64,000 bases of DNA from Cognatundibacterium jejuense (GCF_014284255.1 NZ_JACOFV010000015.1:79411-143410); one strand, 5' to 3'; shown: positions 9,231 through 19,275, numbered from the stretch's first letter. Program-made: numbers and translations. The notes: a model not told the origin generated them from the sequence alone.

Positions 9231-9297
9231 TCAGCAGATGCTCAATCGAGGTCTGCTGAAAATAATTTATATCGCTTCTTTCTAAAAGGATATCACC
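9231..9297 (+). promoter_or_regulatory. ROSE-like RNA thermometer in the hsp20 leader
   Basis: The leader can fold into two hairpins. The first is perfect: TCAGCAGA at 9231-9238 with TCTGCTGA at 9252-9259. The second hides the ribosome-binding site: ATATC at 9269-9273 pairs with GATAT at 9289-9293, G9274 is bulged, and CTT at 9275-9277 pairs with AAG at 9286-9288. The strand facing the Shine-Dalgarno contains UCGCU, the U(U/C)GCU signature of ROSE thermometers, with its bulged G. Such elements melt at heat-shock temperature and permit translation. Confidence 0.75.
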
Positions 9298-9750
9298 ATG
9301 CGTAATTTTGACTTTGCCCCTTTATACCGCTCCGCTATCGGTTTTGACCGTCTGGCACAATTGTTTGACGATGCCCAACGCAACGATGCAGCACCTAGTT
9401 ACCCACCTTACAATATCGAGTTAATTGCCGAAGATAAATACAGCATTACCATGGCTGTTGCTGGCTTTGACCGCAGTGAAATCGAGATTGAAAGTGAGCG
9501 CGATACGCTCAAAATTGTGGGACACAGACACAAGGATGAAATACAAAAAAATTATCTGCATCGTGGTATCGCTTCACGCGATTTTGAACACCGTTTCCGC
9601 TTAGCTGATCATGTGAAAGTCGTTACAGCTAGCATGAACAATGGCTTGCTGACGATAGAATTGGTGCGTGAAGTACCTGAAGCCTACAAGCCACGCCGGA
9701 TTCAAATTGATGGCGATAATCTGCAACTGGTGCAAAGCCAGGCGGCGTAA
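9298..9750 (+). CDS. Small heat-shock protein, Hsp20/IbpA family
   Basis: A 150-residue alpha-crystallin-type holdase chaperone. The start MRNFDFAPLYRSAIGFDRL is the IbpA-type N-terminus. The alpha-crystallin domain runs from about residue 35 to 130 (YNIELIAEDKYSITMAVAGF, then IASRDFEHRFRLADHVKV). It binds unfolding proteins in the cytoplasm during heat stress and hands them to DnaK/ClpB. The gene is monocistronic, with a sigma32-like promoter, a ROSE-like leader and a strong terminator. Confidence 0.94.
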   Translation: MRNFDFAPLYRSAIGFDRLAQLFDDAQRNDAAPSYPPYNIELIAEDKYSITMAVAGFDRSEIEIESERDTLKIVGHRHKDEIQKNYLHRGIASRDFEHRFRLADHVKVVTASMNNGLLTIELVREVPEAYKPRRIQIDGDNLQLVQSQAA

Positions 9751-9796
9751 ATCTGAAGTTTCTTTTCCCAGGTAATTTTTACTTGGGGAAATAAAT

Positions 9797-9831
9797 AAAA
9801 AGCATGGCGTACGCAACGCCATGCTTTTTTT
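9797..9831 (+). terminator. Rho-independent terminator of hsp20
   Basis: AAAAGCATGGCGT (ending at 9810) pairs with ACGCCATGCTTTT (9816-9828), with a short loop and a T-run. It lies about 45 bases past the hsp20 stop. Confidence 0.9.
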
Positions 9832-10312
9832 GTTGCTCGTTACTTTTCAACATTTTTGCGTATTGAGCGGCGTCAAAACTACTCTTTTTGGTTGTTTATA
9901 AGAAATAGATTCCGTAAATAATCAGATGCTTACTTGTTCAACTTGGTTTTACATTCTCTTACGAAATATTTATGTATCTTTTTTAGCATTTTTGGAAAAA
10001 ATGCATGAAAAATTATTTATTAAGCCACAATCTGGTTAATATACTGTTATAAGTATTGTCGAATAGTTCAGTTTTTACGCGTTAGCAAATTTTTTTTGGA
10101 CTAACTTGTGTGCAGAAAAATAAGTGTGTGAAATAATGTAATCGAGTTTTATCGATGATTCATCAAAGTCCATTCCGGTGTTCGGTGAATTCGATGCTTG
10201 ATGACTGAAGTTGAATAAGCTTAATTTCTCGCTGATTGGTGTTTCTCTTGCTAATAGGGAAAGTAGTCAGATTCTGGAAGTACTTGCATAAAACGTCAGG
10301 AAAGGATGTCGT
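9832..10312 (+). promoter_or_regulatory. Upstream region of the chemotaxis cluster
   Basis: An AT-rich non-coding stretch of about 480 bases between the hsp20 terminator and cheY. No open frame with coding character was found. It presumably carries the promoter for the chemotaxis run, but no convincing sigma70 or sigma28 element could be picked out. A purine-rich AGGAAAGGA at about 10299-10307 precedes the cheY start and serves as Shine-Dalgarno. Confidence 0.35.
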
Positions 10313-10681
10313 ATGTCCAAGACCATCATGGTAGTAGATGATTCAGCATCGGTGCGCCAAGTCGTTGGCCTTGCTTTAAAAGGGGCTGGCTATACCGTGA
10401 TTGAAGGATGTGACGGTGTCGACGCCTTATCCAAACTCAAAGGTCAAAAAGTTCACCTGATTATCTCCGACGTTAATATGCCCAATATGGACGGTATTAG
10501 CTTCGTGACAGAAGTGAAAAAACTCGCCGCCTATAAATTCACCCCGGTGATTATGCTCACCACTGAATCACAAGAAAACAAAAAATTGCAAGGTCAGGCA
10601 GCTGGCGCAAAAGCATGGGTGGTCAAACCTTTTCAACCAGCACAAATGCTGGCGGCAGTCTCTAAACTGATCTTACCTTAA
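10313..10681 (+). CDS. cheY: CheY-like chemotaxis response regulator
   Basis: A 122-residue single-domain receiver protein with acidic pair D9/D10, phosphoacceptor D53 in ISDVNMPNMDG, T83/T84 and K105 in VVKPF. Phosphorylated by CheA, it would bind the flagellar switch, or act as a phosphate sink or relay. It is the first gene of the cluster and ends 12 bases before the STAS gene. No cheZ is present in the window. Confidence 0.93.
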   Translation: MSKTIMVVDDSASVRQVVGLALKGAGYTVIEGCDGVDALSKLKGQKVHLIISDVNMPNMDGISFVTEVKKLAAYKFTPVIMLTTESQENKKLQGQAAGAKAWVVKPFQPAQMLAAVSKLILP

Positions 10682-10693
10682 ACGAGGTTTGCC

Positions 10694-10987
10694 ATGATTA
10701 GCCAGTCGATTGAGGGTGAATTAACCATTTATACGGCAGCCATTGAAAAGCAAAGGCTGATTAATTTTCTCGATTCAGAGGTTGGTCCAGACCGTGAACT
10801 GGAACTCAATTTATCGCAAGTATCGGAGATGGATACGGCTGGCTTACAAGTACTAATTTTGATGAAAAATGAAGCCAGACGTCGCGGCAAAGTTTTGCAT
10901 TACGTGATGCATAGTAAAGCGGTGTTAGACATTTTAGAAATTTCAAACATGACCGCTCACTTCGGTGATCAAGTCGTATTAACTTAA
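10694..10987 (+). CDS. STAS-domain protein (anti-sigma factor antagonist-like)
   Basis: A 97-residue protein made of one STAS domain. The central ELNLSQVSEMDTAGLQVLIL resembles the SpoIIAA/RsbV phosphorylation loop, with Thr as the possible phosphosite in MDTAG. STAS proteins switch partner proteins or scaffold signalling. It sits between cheY and cheA, so it probably belongs to the same signalling system, although its partner is unknown. Its Shine-Dalgarno is GAGG just before the start. Confidence 0.85.
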   Translation: MISQSIEGELTIYTAAIEKQRLINFLDSEVGPDRELELNLSQVSEMDTAGLQVLILMKNEARRRGKVLHYVMHSKAVLDILEISNMTAHFGDQVVLT

Positions 10988-11004
10988 AGCTTAAATACTT
11001 TTCA

Positions 11005-11058
11005 GATTCATCGGATTCATCGGACTCATAACATTCATAGCATTCATAGCATTCATAG
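11005..11058 (+). repeat. Six tandem 9-bp repeats upstream of cheA
   Basis: Successive 9-mers run GATTCATCG, GATTCATCG, GACTCATAA, CATTCATAG, CATTCATAG, CATTCATAG, followed by a partial copy (CATTCG). They start 18 bases after the STAS stop codon and end about 80 bases before cheA. The last three full copies are identical, suggesting recent expansion. The period of three codons would keep a reading frame, but no gene covers it. Confidence 0.9.
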
Positions 11059-11139
11059 CATTCGTTTTACCGGATAACCGACATACCATCTCAAGTACCT
11101 GAAGCACAGCATTCCATAGGAATATAGGCGGAGGATTGA

Positions 11140-13389
11140 ATGAGTTTCGATTTTGAAATGAAAGCTGCGCTGGAAACGTTTATCGTTGAAAGTCGCGATT
11201 TGTTGCGGGATATGGAAGATTTGTTGCTGAGCCTCGAACACAGCGATGACTCTGTTGATGCGATCAATGCTATTTTCCGTGCTGCGCACACCATCAAAGG
11301 CTCCTCCGGCTTATTTGGACTAGATCACGTTGTGCGTTTTACCCATGTGCTTGAAAGCTTGTTAGACAAAGTCCGTGATGGTGATATTCCGATTTCTTCT
11401 CAATTAGTTGCTGTTCTCCTACCTTGCTGTGATCATCTTGGTTTGCTGATAGACCGGATTGCTGCCGGTGAATTGGGTGACGCCATTGATTTAGCTGCGG
11501 CAGGGGCACAACTACATCTTCAGTTAGGACAGTTTCTCGATCAGAAACCAGATGGATCGACCGATCATGGTCGGCTTGCTCACCATCGACACGACGAGGC
11601 AAACCCGGCAAGTCGCACGGAAGGTGAGGCAGTGGATGCGGGTAACTGGTACTTATCTTTACGTTTCGGCCCTGATTGTCTGCGTAATGGCATGGATCCC
11701 CTCTCTTTTATTCGTTACCTGAGCACCTTAGGTGATGTCGTTCACTTGATTACTCTTAGCAACGATTTGCCTGAAGCAGAAGACATGGATCCTGAGACCT
11801 GTTATCTGGGTTTTGAGGTCGTCTTAAAAAGTAATGCAACAAAAGAAGCGATAGAAAATGTCTTTGAGTTCGTCAATGAAGACAGTGTGATTCGCATCGT
11901 TCCACCAAATAGCAAAATTGACGAGTACATAGAAATCATCAATGCGCTGCCGAATGATGATGAATTGCTTGGCGAGATTTTGATCAAGAGCGGTGTACTG
12001 ACCAAAAATGAATTAGAAACTTGTTTGCAACTGCAGAAGCAAAGAAAAGAAAATCTGTCACCAGAAGATCGCGCATCGCAATTACCTATCGGTGAAATTC
12101 TAGTGAAAGAGGAGATGTTACAAGCGCTGGTGTTAACTGCGGCGCTCAACAAGCAGCAACAGGTGAAAGACTCTAAGGCGCGCGAACGACAAAGCATTCG
12201 TGTCGATGCTGAAAGGCTCGATAAATTAATTGATCTGGTGGGCGAGCTGGTCATCGCTGGTGCTGGTGCAAATTTACGTGCTAGTAAGACGGCTGACATT
12301 GCATTATTAGAATCTACTAGTGAAGTGATGCGTCTGGTCGAAGAAGTCCGCGATAGTGCCTTGCAATTGCGCATGGTGCCTATCGGAACGACCTTCAGTC
12401 GCTTTCAGCGTGTGGTCAGAGATGTCAGTATGGAATTGGGTAAAGACATCGTGCTTGAGATTTCTGGCGGTGATACAGAAGTCGACAAATCTGTCGTTGA
12501 AAAAATTGGCGATCCGTTGATGCATTTAGTTCGCAATTCTATGGATCATGGCATAGAGTCTTCTGCCATACGGCTCGCCAGAGGCAAGCCTGCACAAGGG
12601 ATTTTACGCCTGAATGCGTATCACGAATCTGGCAGCATCATCATTGAAGTCAGTGACGATGGTGGCGGTTTGAATAAAGACAAAATTCTTGCAAAAGCGG
12701 TCGAACGCGGTTTAGTCGCACCCAATACTAACCTGAGTGACAGAGAAATATACGCACTGATATTTGAGCCCGGATTTTCAACGGCCGATCAGGTGTCCAA
12801 TTTATCTGGCCGTGGTGTCGGTATGGATGTGGTCAAACGTAATGTCAATGCCCTCAGAGGTACCATCGATATCGATAGTGAAATGGGCGTCGGTGCCACG
12901 ATGCGCATACGCCTGCCGCTGACCCTGGCCATCATTGATGGATTTTTGGTCGGGGTTGGTACCTCGTCGTTTGTCGTCCCTCTCGATCATGTGATTGAGT
13001 GCCTGGAATTACCTAAGGATAACCAAGATCTTGATTACATGGATTTGCGCGGCGAAGTGTTGCCGTTCATCCGTTTGCGTCATCTGTTTGATATTGAAGG
13101 CGATGTACCGCGCCGTCAAAACATTGTCGTGGTTGGCTACGGCAATACCAAAGCGGGATTGGTCGTTGATCGTTTGATGGGAGAATTTCAAACAGTGATT
13201 AAACCTTTAGGCCGGTTGTTTAACCACGTTAAAGGTTTAGGTGGTTCAACAATTTTAGGTAGTGGTGAAGTGGCGTTAATACTAAGTATCCCAGCCATGA
13301 CACAACTCTACACAGCACAAGAACAGAGGAAGCATTTGACTTCCAGTATGTCAGTCATTGGAAATTCCAAACAGGTTCAGGAAGTTTAA
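11140..13389 (+). CDS. cheA: Chemotaxis histidine kinase CheA
   Basis: A 749-residue kinase. The Hpt (P1) domain has phosphoacceptor H50 in AAHTIKGSSGLFG. Residues about 170-270 are a divergent domain that may take the place of P2. Residues about 280-345 hold two repeats (LGEILIKSGVLTKNELETCL and IGEILVKEEMLQALVLTAAL) that resemble MshEN/GspE N-terminal motifs. Then come dimerisation (RVDAERLDKLIDLVGELVIA), HATPase (HLVRNSMDHGIE) and the CheW-like P5 domain at the C-terminus. It phosphorylates CheY and CheB in the cytoplasmic receptor array. GGAGG at 11130-11134 fixes the start. Confidence 0.95.
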   Translation: MSFDFEMKAALETFIVESRDLLRDMEDLLLSLEHSDDSVDAINAIFRAAHTIKGSSGLFGLDHVVRFTHVLESLLDKVRDGDIPISSQLVAVLLPCCDHLGLLIDRIAAGELGDAIDLAAAGAQLHLQLGQFLDQKPDGSTDHGRLAHHRHDEANPASRTEGEAVDAGNWYLSLRFGPDCLRNGMDPLSFIRYLSTLGDVVHLITLSNDLPEAEDMDPETCYLGFEVVLKSNATKEAIENVFEFVNEDSVIRIVPPNSKIDEYIEIINALPNDDELLGEILIKSGVLTKNELETCLQLQKQRKENLSPEDRASQLPIGEILVKEEMLQALVLTAALNKQQQVKDSKARERQSIRVDAERLDKLIDLVGELVIAGAGANLRASKTADIALLESTSEVMRLVEEVRDSALQLRMVPIGTTFSRFQRVVRDVSMELGKDIVLEISGGDTEVDKSVVEKIGDPLMHLVRNSMDHGIESSAIRLARGKPAQGILRLNAYHESGSIIIEVSDDGGGLNKDKILAKAVERGLVAPNTNLSDREIYALIFEPGFSTADQVSNLSGRGVGMDVVKRNVNALRGTIDIDSEMGVGATMRIRLPLTLAIIDGFLVGVGTSSFVVPLDHVIECLELPKDNQDLDYMDLRGEVLPFIRLRHLFDIEGDVPRRQNIVVVGYGNTKAGLVVDRLMGEFQTVIKPLGRLFNHVKGLGGSTILGSGEVALILSIPAMTQLYTAQEQRKHLTSSMSVIGNSKQVQEV

Positions 13390-13442
13390 ACGAATACTTT
13401 TAGTTCATAGTGAATGTTGTTCCCCGAAGAAAGGAAGCACAG

Positions 13443-16121
13443 ATGAAATCGCTCTTAGAATCCTTGAAAATGTGGCAGAAATTTTCACTCGTCGGCTTAT
13501 TTGTCATAGCCTTATTTGGCTTGCCATTTGCGTTGTATCTTCGAGCGGCGAATCAGGAAGTGCATGATTCCGACTTTGAAAAATCGGGTGCTCATTCTTT
13601 GGAGCCCGCTACTAAGCTTTTGCAATTGGCGCAACGCCATAGTCTGCAAAATCAGACCCTCATTAATGGTGACAAAAATGCGAGATCTCTGCGCGACGGT
13701 ACGGCACAGGAATTTAATACTGAGATTGATGCGATACAGGCTTATAGCAAACAATATCCCGAGCTGACCCTCGATGAAAAAATCAACCAGTTAAAGCAAA
13801 CCTGGACTACCACCATTGGAGAACAAGATAACCAAAATTTAGAGCAAAATCGGGAAACGCATGGAAGATTAATTGGTAAAATTTTTGAATTGATAGAGAC
13901 GATTTCTGATAATGGAAACTTGCTCTTAAGCCCAGATGCAGGCACGTTTTATCTTGCTACCATGGGTAGTGATAGTGTCGTCAGATTGACAGAAAACTTC
14001 CGCATAGCGAGAGCAATCGGCGTTGATGCCTTGGTCAATAAAGCACTCACTGATTCAAATAGAGGAAAGCTCGCGGCAAATAATGCAGTCATTGCTGATC
14101 ATGTCGTCAGAAATGAAAGGAATTTTTCTAAACTCATTGCTGTCGATAATATCTACAAAGATGCACTTAGTAGCAAAATGGAGGAACAGAAAATTCGCGC
14201 CAAAGAGGCTGCGCAGCTTACGGCTGAAAAATTACTGGATGCCAAAACATTCGATATTGAAGCGCCTGCTTATGCACAAAAAATCTCAGCAATCATTGAC
14301 TCGACGCACGATTTAGAGCGTTTAGTGATCAAAGAATTAGTCAGACGTACTGAGGATCGGAATAAGCAATTGAAATCGCAACGCATGCTTACTGTCGGTG
14401 CGTGCCTGTTGATGTTTTTGGTTGTCGTATTATTGGCGTGGTTCATGATTAAGATGGTGATCCGTCAAATCGGTCAGGAACCTACTGATGTGGTTGAATA
14501 TGCAAACCGCGTGGCATCCGGAGATTTTTCTGCAGAGCTGAAATTGGCTGACAATGATATTTCCAGTATTGCTGCTAACCTGGCAGCTATGGTAGGTAAT
14601 ATACGCGCTCGCATGGATGAATCGGAAATCGTCGCCAAAGAAAATTTGCGGATTAAAATTGCGCTCGATAATTGCGCAACCAACGTCATGATTGCTGATC
14701 CTGATCGCAATATCATTTACATGAACAAGTCGATAGGAGACATGCTGACAGCGGCGGAAGCTGACATTCGTAAAGTGCTGCCAAATTTCAATGTGTCGAA
14801 ATTGATGGGTTCAAATATCGATCAGTTCCATAAAAATCCCGAACATCAAAAAACCATGCTGGGTAGCTTTACCAGCAATCACAAAGCACAAATCGTGGTC
14901 GGTGCGCGTACCTTTTCCTTATCTGCAAATCCGGTCATGAGCGATAAAGGCGAACGCTTGGGCAGCGTGGTGGAGTGGGTAGACCGTACTGCCGAAGTTG
15001 CGATTGAAAAAGAAGTTGGCAATATTGTTGAGCAAGCGGTGGCCGGTAACTTTACAACCCGTATTGTTGAAGAAGGTAAAACCGGCTTCTTCGGCAAACT
15101 CAGTGCTGACATTAATCGTTTGATGGCAACCAGCGATGAGGGTCTGAATGAAGTATTGCGCGTTCTGGCTGCAATATCCAAAGGTGATTTAACGCAAACT
15201 ATCGATAAAGATTATGAAGGTACTTTCGGTGCCTTGAAAGCATCTAGTAACGAAACGGTTGATCGTTTGTCGCAAATTGTGACTGACGTGATTAACGCCA
15301 CAGATGCTTTATCTAACGCCTCTGAGCAAGTGAGTGCCACTTCACAAGCTTTATCGCAAGCGGCGAGTGAGCAGGCTGCCAGTGTTGAAGAAACCAGTGC
15401 CAGCATAGAACAGATGGCAGCGGGTATAAATCAGAATGCAGAAAATGCCAAAGTTACCGATGGTATCGCAGGTAAAGCAGCGAAAGAAGCGACTGAGGGG
15501 GGTGTCGCTGTCAAACATACCGTATCGGCAATGAAAGAAATCGCTTCGAAGATTGGCATCATTGATGACATCGCCTACCAGACAAATATGCTGGCATTGA
15601 ATGCGGCGATTGAAGCGGCTCGTGCGGGTGAGCACGGTAAAGGCTTTGCAGTAGTTGCGGCAGAAGTACGTAAGCTGGCTGAACGCAGTCAGATTGCAGC
15701 CAAAGAAATTGGCGACCTTGCGGGTGGTAGCGTTAAGACGGCAGAACGTGCAGGTGAGTTGATTGACGAAATTGTCCCAGGCATTGGCCGCACCTCGGAT
15801 TTGGTACAAGAGATCGCGGCCGCGTCGCAAGAACAGTCTGCAGGTGTATCGCAAATTAATACCGCGATGAATCAGATGAATCAAATTACCCAGCAAAATG
15901 CTTCATCGAGCGAAGAGCTTGCAGCAACTTCTGAAGAAATGACCAGTCAGGCTGAACAGTTAAAAGATCTGGTTGGTTTCTTTAAAATTGCGCAAGACAG
16001 TCATCGTCCTCATGCTGTTGAAATCAAATCAGTCCGGCATGGATCGAATACTTCAAAACGTGGCCGTATCGTCGCCGTAGCTGGAAATAATATTGATGAA
16101 GCTAAGTTTGAGCGCTTCTAG
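13443..16121 (+). CDS. Methyl-accepting chemotaxis protein with PAS domain
   Basis: An 892-residue receptor. The start was placed at the ATG with AAGGA upstream rather than the GTG 33 bases earlier. Membrane helix 1 is near residues 15-35 and a large periplasmic sensor region reaches to about 320. Helix 2 ([18 protein letters not shown]) is followed by HAMP. A PAS domain near 415-520 begins [21 protein letters not shown] second HAMP-like region is followed by the signalling domain with tip [20 protein letters not shown]. No C-terminal CheR-tethering pentapeptide is seen. It feeds the CheA/CheW pair encoded on either side. Confidence 0.94.
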   Translation: MKSLLESLKMWQKFSLVGLFVIALFGLPFALYLRAANQEVHDSDFEKSGAHSLEPATKLLQLAQRHSLQNQTLINGDKNARSLRDGTAQEFNTEIDAIQAYSKQYPELTLDEKINQLKQTWTTTIGEQDNQNLEQNRETHGRLIGKIFELIETISDNGNLLLSPDAGTFYLATMGSDSVVRLTENFRIARAIGVDALVNKALTDSNRGKLAANNAVIADHVVRNERNFSKLIAVDNIYKDALSSKMEEQKIRAKEAAQLTAEKLLDAKTFDIEAPAYAQKISAIIDSTHDLERLVIKELVRRTEDRNKQLKSQRMLTVGACLLMFLVVVLLAWFMIKMVIRQIGQEPTDVVEYANRVASGDFSAELKLADNDISSIAANLAAMVGNIRARMDESEIVAKENLRIKIALDNCATNVMIADPDRNIIYMNKSIGDMLTAAEADIRKVLPNFNVSKLMGSNIDQFHKNPEHQKTMLGSFTSNHKAQIVVGARTFSLSANPVMSDKGERLGSVVEWVDRTAEVAIEKEVGNIVEQAVAGNFTTRIVEEGKTGFFGKLSADINRLMATSDEGLNEVLRVLAAISKGDLTQTIDKDYEGTFGALKASSNETVDRLSQIVTDVINATDALSNASEQVSATSQALSQAASEQAASVEETSASIEQMAAGINQNAENAKVTDGIAGKAAKEATEGGVAVKHTVSAMKEIASKIGIIDDIAYQTNMLALNAAIEAARAGEHGKGFAVVAAEVRKLAERSQIAAKEIGDLAGGSVKTAERAGELIDEIVPGIGRTSDLVQEIAAASQEQSAGVSQINTAMNQMNQITQQNASSSEELAATSEEMTSQAEQLKDLVGFFKIAQDSHRPHAVEIKSVRHGSNTSKRGRIVAVAGNNIDEAKFERF

Positions 16122-16130
16122 GAGCTAGAA

Positions 16131-16721
16131 ATGGGGGCGATTATCGAGGCAAAAAAACGGTCCGGCGAGGTGTCAGCGGGCGAAGCTAAAGACTTGGGTA
16201 CGACAGGTCAATACTTAACCTTTGTATTAGGCGGTGAGGTGTATGCATTGGAGATTCTTCATATTAAAGAAATTATCCAATATGGAGATTTAACCGAAGT
16301 ACCTATGATGCCAAGCTTTATACGTGGCGTTATTAATCTGCGCGGTAAAGTAGTTCCGGTGGTTGATATGACGGCACGTTTTGGTAAAGGCATCACCAAT
16401 GTCGCACGCCGTACCAGTATCGTGATTATCGAAATGGCGCAAGAGCATGAAGACGAAACCGAGAAGCAAAGTATCGGTGTCATGGTGGATGCGGTAAATG
16501 AAGTCGTGGACATTGCGAATGCCGACATTGAACCGCCTCCGGCTTTCGGCGGACGCATACGGCAGGACTTTATCAGTGGAATGGCAAAGCGCAATGGGCG
16601 TTTCATCATTGTGCTTAATCTTGCGCAAGTACTGTCTGTCGAGGAGATGTCTGCACTAGGCAGCTCCATGTTGGGTGGTGCAGAATTGAATATCAGTGCG
16701 GAGTCGGAGCATGAAGCCTGA
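16131..16721 (+). CDS. cheW: Chemotaxis coupling protein CheW
   Basis: A 196-residue CheW-domain protein that links the MCP signalling tip to CheA. The core is visible from YLTFVLGGEVYALEILHIKE (about 24-43) through GVINLRGKVVPVVDM, the hallmark of CheW. An extra C-terminal tail of about 30 residues follows the core. AGGAG at 16121-16125 precedes the ATG. It overlaps the start of cheR by 11 bases, showing translational coupling. Confidence 0.95.
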   Translation: MGAIIEAKKRSGEVSAGEAKDLGTTGQYLTFVLGGEVYALEILHIKEIIQYGDLTEVPMMPSFIRGVINLRGKVVPVVDMTARFGKGITNVARRTSIVIIEMAQEHEDETEKQSIGVMVDAVNEVVDIANADIEPPPAFGGRIRQDFISGMAKRNGRFIIVLNLAQVLSVEEMSALGSSMLGGAELNISAESEHEA

Positions 16722-17544
16722 ACCGATGGTGCTGAGGGGCATACAACCACTGAAAAAAAATGAGTTTGAATGGATATCCCGGTTCATGTATGACCGCACC
16801 GGAATCACGCTCAATGATGGTAAACAGGCCTTGGTCATGGGGCGCTTGGATAAACGTCTTCGTAAGCGTGGTCTGACTGCTTATGGGGATTATTTTGCTT
16901 TGCTCGGATTACCAGGTTTTGAAGATGAAACGACGGTTGCCATTGATTTACTGACGACCAATGAAACCTATTTTTTCCGTGAACCCAAGCATTTTGATTT
17001 TTTGCAAAAAGTGATATTTCCGCAGTATGCAAAGCAACGTGGTTTGCGGATCTGGAGTGCTGCCAGTTCCAGTGGTGAAGAGGCATATACGATAGCGATG
17101 ATGTTAGCGGAATATTTTCCGGGTGACGGGTGGGAAATTATAGGCTCCGATATCTCTACCCAAGTACTCGAGAAAGCGTCTCGTGCTTTATATCCCATGA
17201 GTGCGGCCGATAAAATTCCGCCATCACTGTTAAAAAAATATTGTCTTAAAGGGCGTGACGAATTTGAAGACTTTTTTTTGATCGACTCGGCATTACGTTC
17301 ACGTGTGCGATTCTTGCCGGTAAATTTGATTGAGCCATTACCGGATGTTGGTCTGTTAGACGTTATTTTCTTGCGTAATGTGATGATCTATTTTGATCAG
17401 GAAACTAAACAAAAATTGGTGCAAAGACTGGTTGAAAAATTGCGACCCGGCGGCTACTTATTTATCAGTCATTCCGAAACACTCAACGGAATGAAGACTG
17501 CATTGAAATTAGTGAATCCTTCGATTTACCGGTTAGAGGCTTAA
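16711..17544 (+). CDS. cheR: Chemotaxis protein methyltransferase CheR
   Basis: A 277-residue enzyme that transfers methyl groups from SAM to glutamates of MCPs during adaptation. The N-terminal CheR helical domain is followed by the SAM-binding segment IWSAASSSGEEAYTIAMML and the late motif LDVIFLRNVMIYFD. The ATG at 16711 is preferred over the GTG at 16696 because GGAG at 16700-16703 is properly spaced. The start overlaps the cheW stop. Confidence 0.95.
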   Translation: MKPEPMVLRGIQPLKKNEFEWISRFMYDRTGITLNDGKQALVMGRLDKRLRKRGLTAYGDYFALLGLPGFEDETTVAIDLLTTNETYFFREPKHFDFLQKVIFPQYAKQRGLRIWSAASSSGEEAYTIAMMLAEYFPGDGWEIIGSDISTQVLEKASRALYPMSAADKIPPSLLKKYCLKGRDEFEDFFLIDSALRSRVRFLPVNLIEPLPDVGLLDVIFLRNVMIYFDQETKQKLVQRLVEKLRPGGYLFISHSETLNGMKTALKLVNPSIYRLEA

Positions 17545-17680
17545 GTCATCTCAGCCAAAGCTGCTTGTTAAGATTATTTTTCTTTTTTGGTGGGCAGTGA
17601 TTTTTGAGAATTTTTAAAAACGCGCTGCTTTTGAATACGTTCGACACACCAAATTTTTCAAGTAAAGTGATCTTCTTAGT

Positions 17681-18175
17681 ATGGATGCTCCCAGTTTTTA
17701 CATAGAAATTTTTTTACAACCCGGAGAGTTCTATTTCGGTGATAGTGACACGCGTATTCGTACTATACTTGGTTCATGTGTTGCTATAACGCTGTGGCAT
17801 CCGATCTTGCGAATTGGTGGTATGTGTCACTACATGCTTCCCAAGAATAATCGTCGTCAACAACATGCGCATCTTGATGGCCGTTATGCCGAAGATGCGG
17901 TACAACTGTTTATGCATGAAATTAAAAAATTTCGCACTCTTCCGCGTGATTTTGATGTCAAAATGTTTGGTGGCGGTAATCAATTTCCGTCCCAAAATGT
18001 GGGGGAAATGACGGTGTCGGACAAAAATATCGATTTAGGTCGCAAGTTGTTATCTGAGCACGGTTTTTTAGTCAGAACCGAGCACATGGGGGGCGTGGGG
18101 CATAGAAACATTATGTTTGATCTATGGTCGGGTGACGTTTGGGTCAAGCACGTAGAGAAAGTGATCGTACCGTGA
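17681..18175 (+). CDS. cheD: Chemoreceptor glutamine deamidase CheD
   Basis: A 164-residue CheD, which deamidates glutamines of MCPs and takes part in adaptation. The catalytic Cys is in [11 protein letters not shown] and the catalytic His in GGMCHYMLP, followed by the conserved KMFGGGNQF. Its last bases overlap the cheB start in a GTGA arrangement. The 136-base gap behind cheR is AT-rich and may hold an internal promoter. Confidence 0.95.
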   Translation: MDAPSFYIEIFLQPGEFYFGDSDTRIRTILGSCVAITLWHPILRIGGMCHYMLPKNNRRQQHAHLDGRYAEDAVQLFMHEIKKFRTLPRDFDVKMFGGGNQFPSQNVGEMTVSDKNIDLGRKLLSEHGFLVRTEHMGGVGHRNIMFDLWSGDVWVKHVEKVIVP

Positions 18176-19266
18176 GTACCAAAATAAAAGTCATGTTAGT
18201 CGACGATTCAGCGGTTGTCCGTCAAGTATTGAGTGCCGTGCTGAGCAAAGATCCTGACATTGAAGTCATTGCGTCGGCATCTGATCCCATCTTTGCGATG
18301 GATAAAATGAATCAGCGTTGGCCCGATGTCGTGGTGCTAGACGTAGAAATGCCACGTATGGATGGTATAACTTTTCTCAAAAAGCTGATGTCTGTCCGTC
18401 CAACCCCTGTGATTATTTGTTCTACCTTGACAGAAAAGGGTGCTTCGACCTCGATGCAAGCGATGGCCGCAGGTGCGGTCGGCATCGTCACTAAACCGAA
18501 AGCTGGGTTGAAGGGTTTTTTGGAGCAAGATGCCGGCGAGATAATTCAGGCAGTGAAAGCTGCAGCGTCGGCTGATATGCGGCGCGTCAAAGCGCTGAGT
18601 ATGGCATCGCTGAATCCGACAGCTAAGTTAAGTGTTAGCGAAGCGATTCCAGCGTTGGAAGCCAGAGGTACAGTGGCGATGTCAGTGACCACCGATAAGT
18701 TGGTGGCGATAGGTACGTCTACCGGCGGCACACAAGCCCTGGAGCTGGTCTTAAGTGCGTTAAATCGCACTACGCCCGGTATGGTGATTGTGCAGCATAT
18801 GCCAGAAAAATTTACCGCCGCATTTGCTGACAGGCTCAATAAAATCTGTCCTATCGAAGTGTTGGAAGCAAAGAATGGTGATCGCGTAATCAATGGCCGG
18901 GCACTGATCGCACCCGGTGGGCGGCATATGTTAGTTAAGCGCAGTGGTGCTCAGTATCACGTAGAGATTGTTGATGCACCACCTGTCAACAGGCATAGGC
19001 CCTCGGTCGATGTTCTGTTCCGATCTGTTGCCAAATGTGCGGGGGCAAATGCCCTCGGTGTGATGATGACCGGCATGGGAGATGACGGCGCGCTAGGCAT
19101 GAAAGAAATGCATGATGCCGGTGCAGAAACGCTGGCGCAGGACGAGAAGAGTTGCGTCGTCTACGGCATGCCCAAAGAAGCCGTCAAACTTGGTGCGGTT
19201 GATACCATCCTGCCCCTCAAAGATATCTCCGGAATGATAGAGGCGTACGGGCGAAAAAATACTTGA
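18172..19266 (+). CDS. cheB: Chemotaxis protein-glutamate methylesterase CheB
   Basis: A 364-residue response regulator-methylesterase that removes methyl groups from MCPs. The receiver domain has D11/D12, phosphoacceptor D57 ([12 protein letters not shown]) and KPK near 108. The methylesterase domain shows catalytic Ser in [13 protein letters not shown], His in [10 protein letters not shown] and Asp in MTGMGDDGA. The start is the GTG overlapping the cheD stop codon; an in-frame start at 18139 would overlap cheD by 37 bases and lies before the usual N-terminus. Confidence 0.94.
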   Translation: MSTKIKVMLVDDSAVVRQVLSAVLSKDPDIEVIASASDPIFAMDKMNQRWPDVVVLDVEMPRMDGITFLKKLMSVRPTPVIICSTLTEKGASTSMQAMAAGAVGIVTKPKAGLKGFLEQDAGEIIQAVKAAASADMRRVKALSMASLNPTAKLSVSEAIPALEARGTVAMSVTTDKLVAIGTSTGGTQALELVLSALNRTTPGMVIVQHMPEKFTAAFADRLNKICPIEVLEAKNGDRVINGRALIAPGGRHMLVKRSGAQYHVEIVDAPPVNRHRPSVDVLFRSVAKCAGANALGVMMTGMGDDGALGMKEMHDAGAETLAQDEKSCVVYGMPKEAVKLGAVDTILPLKDISGMIEAYGRKNT

Positions 19267-19275
19267 AATGAGTTT

